Part shown: positions 14,097 to 14,203 of the stretch, one piece after another
Numbering within the stretch: position 1 is the stretch's first letter
How the letters are laid out: each line of letters opens with the position of its first letter
From: NAK19 sp034434515
GTDB lineage: Bacteria > Chloroflexota > Anaerolineae > Anaerolineales > UBA4823
Direction: 5' to 3'
DNA length: 14,203 bases
Assembly (NCBI GenBank): GCA_034434515.1
Contig: DAOTZA010000008.1
Span: forward strand, 1-14,203
The notes under the pieces: model-generated
Database searches by the model: none
Seen by the model: the letters and a program-made list of their open reading frames with translations, nothing else
Told to the model about the DNA's origin: nothing
Position numbers and translations under genes: made by a program

Positions 14097-14203
14097 TTAC
14101 GGTAGTGCCATCTGCAACGCCCACAGGGTTGCCATGCCCACGGCAAGGGTGAGCAGGACGTTGCGAGTGCGCCAGGCAACCACGCTCGCCGCCAGTGCAG
14201 CCG
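14097..14203 (-). CDS. C-terminal fragment of an AzlD-like membrane protein (partial)
   Basis: The minus-strand frame from the window edge encodes 34 residues and ends at a TAA (14099-14097). It includes VVAWRTRNVLLTLAVGMATL and ends in MALP. A TM helix after an AWRTRN motif fits the C-terminus of AzlD, the small subunit of the AzlCD branched-chain amino acid exporter. The rest lies beyond the window, so the call is tentative. AzlC would be expected further upstream on the same strand. Confidence 0.6.
   Translation of the reverse strand, partial: AALAASVVAWRTRNVLLTLAVGMATLWALQMALP

Overview
The window most likely comes from a Chloroflexota bacterium of the Anaerolineae type. This is inferred from moderately high GC, long Pro/Thr spacers (PTPT/ATPTP style) in exported proteins, extended -10 promoters of the form TGCTATAAT, and the gene content. 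No 16S rRNA or other taxonomic marker is present, so the assignment is tentative.

Layout. (1) 1-290: intergenic, with a four-unit tandem repeat that is both hairpin-forming and G-quadruplex-like. (2) 307-1919, plus strand: a DUF4405-type cytochrome-b-like membrane protein, a translationally coupled two-TM protein with a Gly/Arg-rich linker, and a stand-alone GGDEF protein that seems to have its own near-leaderless promoter. (3) 1916-7231, minus strand: a four-gene envelope operon, read from 7231 downwards. It encodes a 7-TM GAF/histidine-kinase-like protein lacking the phosphoacceptor His, a membrane-anchored LysM protein, an LCP-family lipoprotein, and a TIM-barrel GH25-like protein fused to a SnoaL/NTF2 domain. 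(4) 7286-7471: tRNA-Leu(CAG) with a clear promoter and intrinsic terminator, divergent from the envelope operon. (5) 7582-10241, minus strand: an ECF sigma factor and an overlapping gene for a large single-TM anti-sigma-like protein with a repetitive beta-rich ectodomain, preceded by two adjacent perfect inverted repeats at the promoter. (6) 10393-10914, plus strand: a small protein ending in a four-cysteine [4Fe-4S] domain. (7) 10999-13928: a more AT-rich accessory segment with a HEPN protein (minus), a 465-bp gap, and a two-gene operon encoding an HNH nuclease and a methyltransferase-HIT fusion. (8) 14097-14203: the C-terminal end of an AzlD-like membrane protein on the minus strand.

How the genes fit together. 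Regions 3 and 5 look like envelope sensing and cell-wall functions: LysM and LCP act on the wall, and the kinase-like protein and the ECF/anti-sigma pair probably sense envelope state. Region 2 suggests membrane redox chemistry next to c-di-GMP signalling.

The strongest candidate for something undescribed is the coupled HNH nuclease plus methyltransferase-HIT fusion, next to a divergent HEPN ribonuclease-like gene. It looks like a small defence or nucleic-acid-processing module, but no function is shown by the sequence alone.
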